Position numbers and translations under genes: made by a program. The notes under the pieces were generated by a model that saw only the letters and a program-made list of their open reading frames with translations, did not search any database and was not told the DNA's origin. 52,020 nucleotides of DNA from Chrysosporum bergii ANA360D (GTDB lineage: Bacteria; Cyanobacteriota; Cyanobacteriia; Cyanobacteriales; Nostocaceae), in NCBI RefSeq assembly GCF_029891735.1, contig NZ_JANQDH010000064.1, positions 1-52,020 of the forward strand, given 5' to 3'. Of the stretch, positions 49,823 through 52,020 are shown piece by piece (position 1 is the first letter of the stretch; each line of letters opens with the position of its first letter).

Positions 49823-49981
49823 ATGTATGGTTAGCTAAACCAAAGGCGCATAGCCATAGGTCATAAACAAAAGACTATTCAAAATCCATCAGCATCTCTA
49901 AGTTAGATGTTTTCCAACAAGAGCAACCAATCATCAACCTCCTCCTTAACCAGAGGTAATAGGATGATGTAGCTCTGCTAT

Positions 49982-50003
49982 GAAGCCATTAAGAAGCCAT
50001 TAA
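49982..50003. repeat. two-copy 11-base tandem repeat
   Basis: GAAGCCATTAA is repeated once directly, 45 bases before the ATG of the large gene, within its leader. Confidence 0.5.
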
Positions 50004-50048
50004 ATTATCCATTCAAACAACCTCTACTTTAGTTATCAGGAGACAACC

Positions 50049-52020
50049 ATGTTTAGCATCACAACTTCCCTAGCAGCTCAAGAAATCCCCCAAGAAATCC
50101 CCCAAGAAATCCCCCAAGAAATACTATTCATCGACTCCCAAGTTCGCGTGGTGAGTCAACTCCTCGCCGGAGTCAAACCAGGAATAGCCGTCATCCTCTT
50201 AGATAGCGCCAAAGATGGCCTAGAGCAAATCACCGCAACACTAGCCTCATATCCTTCTACCACCCTTCACCTAGTCAGCCACGGTTCCCCCGGTTGCTTG
50301 TATTTAGGAGACACTCAATTAAATTTAGACACCCTCCACCGCTACAGCAAGCAACTACAGCAATGGCATATCAGCAACCTATTACTATATGGATGTAACG
50401 TAGCCGCAGGAGATGCGGGAGAAGAATTTATCCAGCGCCTGAGTAACCTCACCGGGGCAAAAGTAGCAGCATCCAAGACTTTAACCGGTAGTGCCGCACT
50501 CAACGGAGATTGGAACTTAGAAGTAACCACCGCCAATATGGACTTATCCCTGGCCTTTACTAGCCATGCCATGTTTAATTATGAAGGTGTGTTGAGTTTA
50601 ACTAAAGTCGGCAGTGAGTTCCAAATCAATACTCACACACTAAATAGTCAGCAATCCTCACAACTAGCAAATCTGAGTGACGGTGGCTTTGTCGTTGTCT
50701 GGGAATCACTTGAACAAGATGGCTCCGGGTCCGGAATCTATGGGCAACGCTACTACGCAAATGGCACAAAAAATGGCAGCGAGTTTCGCGTTAACACCTA
50801 TACTACAGATGGTCAATGGGCTCCATCAGCAACTGGATTAAGTGATGGTGGCTTTGTTGTTACCTGGTACTCAGATAAAGCAGGCACACAATCTGGAACT
50901 TATGGGCAGCTCTACACGGCAAATGGCACAGAAAATGGTGTTGAGTTTGAAGTCAACATTTACACAGAAGGAGGAGAATTCTTGCCACCAATCTTGTTCA
51001 CTGTTTCCCGTTATGTTTCAGTAGCTGAACTCGCTGGGGGAGGATTTGTCGTCATTTCACGCAGAGAAGGACAAGGTAATGGAATTTATGGGCAACGCTA
51101 CTACGCAAATGGCATAAAAAATGGCAGCGAGTTTGAAGTCACTACCACAGGCGACAGTATCAATAAATTATCAGTAGCCTCTCTCACCAACGGTGATTTT
51201 GTCGTGACTTGGCATTCTTGGTTTGATACTTGGGGCAATTATTTGACTGAAATCTATGGTCAGCGCTTCTATGCAGATGGCCGGAAGAATGGCAACCAGT
51301 TTCACGTTAACACCACCACTGCGGGTCTTCAGTCTAACCCATCAGTAACTGGGTTAAGTGATGGTGGCTTTGTTGTCACATGGCAGTCAGAAGAAGATGT
51401 ACCGTCAACGTGGGGAATATACGGGCAACTCTACAATGTAAATGGCACACCGAATGGCGGCGAATTTAAAATTAGTACTTCCCAAATGGGAATAGCAGCA
51501 TCCGTAACTCCCCTAAATAACGGTGGTTTCGTCGTCACCTGGCAATCAGGATCTCTAGGAGACATCTGTGGGCAGTATTTCAACCCAGATGGTACTAAGA
51601 ATGGCAGCGAGTTTCTCGTCAACACTTACACTAATAGTATTCAAAGTAACCCATCAGTAGCAGCCCTAACAGACGGTAGGTTTGTTGTTGCTTGGGACTC
51701 ATTCGCAGAAGATGGCCGTAGCAATATTCATGGACAGATATTTCAACTCCCTAACGAAAACAAAGCACCCACAGACATAACATTAAGCACCACCAGTATT
51801 AATGAAAACGTCCCAGCCAACACAGTAATTGGCAACCTCAGCACCACCGATCCTGAAGGAGGCTCATTCACCTACAGCTTATCAGGTACAGATGCAGCAG
51901 CCTTCAACATCAGCGGAAATCAACTACGAATCAACGCTTCACCCAACTTTGAAGCCAAACCAACTTACAGCATTAATTTAACCACCACAGATGCTGGTGG
52001 TTTGATTCATAACAAAGACT
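50049..52020 (+). CDS. large DUF4347/cadherin-like repeat protein (5' part, runs off the window)
   Basis: 657 codons are open to the right edge with no stop. Residues 11-25 are a QEIP repeat made of 12-base copies. A DUF4347 domain covers about 26-165 (LLAGVKPG; HLVSHGSPG; LLLYGCNVAAGDAG). Seven repeats of about 55 residues follow from about 190, each with GxEFxVNT, LSDGGFVVTW and GIYGQxYxANG. A cadherin-like domain starts near 574 (APTDITLS, ANTVIGNLSTTDPEGG). Such proteins are large, secreted or surface-bound and often calcium-binding. No classical signal peptide; type I secretion is likely. AGGAGA precedes the ATG. Confidence 0.88.
   Translation, partial: MFSITTSLAAQEIPQEIPQEIPQEILFIDSQVRVVSQLLAGVKPGIAVILLDSAKDGLEQITATLASYPSTTLHLVSHGSPGCLYLGDTQLNLDTLHRYSKQLQQWHISNLLLYGCNVAAGDAGEEFIQRLSNLTGAKVAASKTLTGSAALNGDWNLEVTTANMDLSLAFTSHAMFNYEGVLSLTKVGSEFQINTHTLNSQQSSQLANLSDGGFVVVWESLEQDGSGSGIYGQRYYANGTKNGSEFRVNTYTTDGQWAPSATGLSDGGFVVTWYSDKAGTQSGTYGQLYTANGTENGVEFEVNIYTEGGEFLPPILFTVSRYVSVAELAGGGFVVISRREGQGNGIYGQRYYANGIKNGSEFEVTTTGDSINKLSVASLTNGDFVVTWHSWFDTWGNYLTEIYGQRFYADGRKNGNQFHVNTTTAGLQSNPSVTGLSDGGFVVTWQSEEDVPSTWGIYGQLYNVNGTPNGGEFKISTSQMGIAASVTPLNNGGFVVTWQSGSLGDICGQYFNPDGTKNGSEFLVNTYTNSIQSNPSVAALTDGRFVVAWDSFAEDGRSNIHGQIFQLPNENKAPTDITLSTTSINENVPANTVIGNLSTTDPEGGSFTYSLSGTDAAAFNISGNQLRINASPNFEAKPTYSINLTTTDAGGLIHNKD
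50079..50123 (+). repeat. 12-base in-frame tandem repeat (QEIP)
   Basis: CAAGAAATCCCC is repeated three times at 50079-50114, then CAAGAAATA. Unit number changes would keep the frame. Confidence 0.85.

Larger units (their letters stand above)
49208..50048. other. 841-base divergent region (dipeptidase / large surface protein)
   Basis: Contains a dispersed composite repeat (49321-49421), a four-copy Pho box (49613-49656), a promoter-like pair (49794-49822) and an 11-base tandem GAAGCCATTAA duplication (49982-50003). No ORF is supported. Confidence 0.6.

Overview
The window looks like chromosomal DNA of a filamentous, heterocyst-forming cyanobacterium (Nostocales). Three things point there: the palindrome GCGATCGC (HIP1) occurs throughout on both strands; intergenic gaps carry short degenerate repeats typical of Nostoc/Anabaena genomes; and the window holds a full-length hetR and, 7 kb away, a small secreted protein ending in HRGSGR that fits the PatX family. 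Strain and species cannot be given from the sequence alone. No rRNA, tRNA, CRISPR array or intact insertion sequence was recognised.

Layout. 0.3-9 kb: metabolism (acs, ndk, speA, a sugar-nucleotide transferase), a TerC membrane protein and an unrecognised three-ORF cassette. 9-21 kb: scpA, pnp, a SNF2 helicase/SWIM zinc-finger pair, argB, a TPR protein, a SpoIID-like protein and signal peptidase I, with a possible structured small RNA between pnp and the helicase. 21-29 kb: an HHH protein, a TM2/SHOCT protein, a Ser/Thr kinase fused to a formylglycine-generating-enzyme-type domain, a solitary PotC-like permease, a glycosyltransferase, a DUF3143/J-domain pair, a truncated NRPS/PKS thioesterase, a DUF760 protein and scpB. 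29.6-41.3 kb: gnd, patX, an FAD oxidoreductase, a phosphate permease, a coiled-coil/EamA fusion, hetR, a secreted Cys-repeat protein and a peptidoglycan amidase. 41.5-49.2 kb: clpC flanked by group II intron remnants, a DUF3288 protein, an MCE/ABC lipid-transport pair, a PD-(D/E)XK protein, a DUF3611 protein and a VanX-type dipeptidase. 50.0 kb to the right edge: the start of a large repetitive DUF4347/cadherin-like protein, preceded by a four-copy Pho box.

How the genes fit together. HetR is the master activator of heterocyst differentiation and RGSGR peptides are its diffusible inhibitors, so the 31-39 kb stretch holds an activator and its probable inhibitor precursor. A TCCGGA element upstream of patX and a GTAN8TAC NtcA-type site about 0.7 kb upstream of hetR suggest nitrogen and differentiation control. 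ScpA and ScpB work with SMC in chromosome segregation although their genes lie 19 kb apart. The SNF2 and SWIM genes look like a unit, as do the MCE and ABC genes and the DUF3143 and J-domain genes. The Pho box suggests that the large surface or secreted protein responds to phosphate starvation. Most other genes are housekeeping genes in short transcription units.
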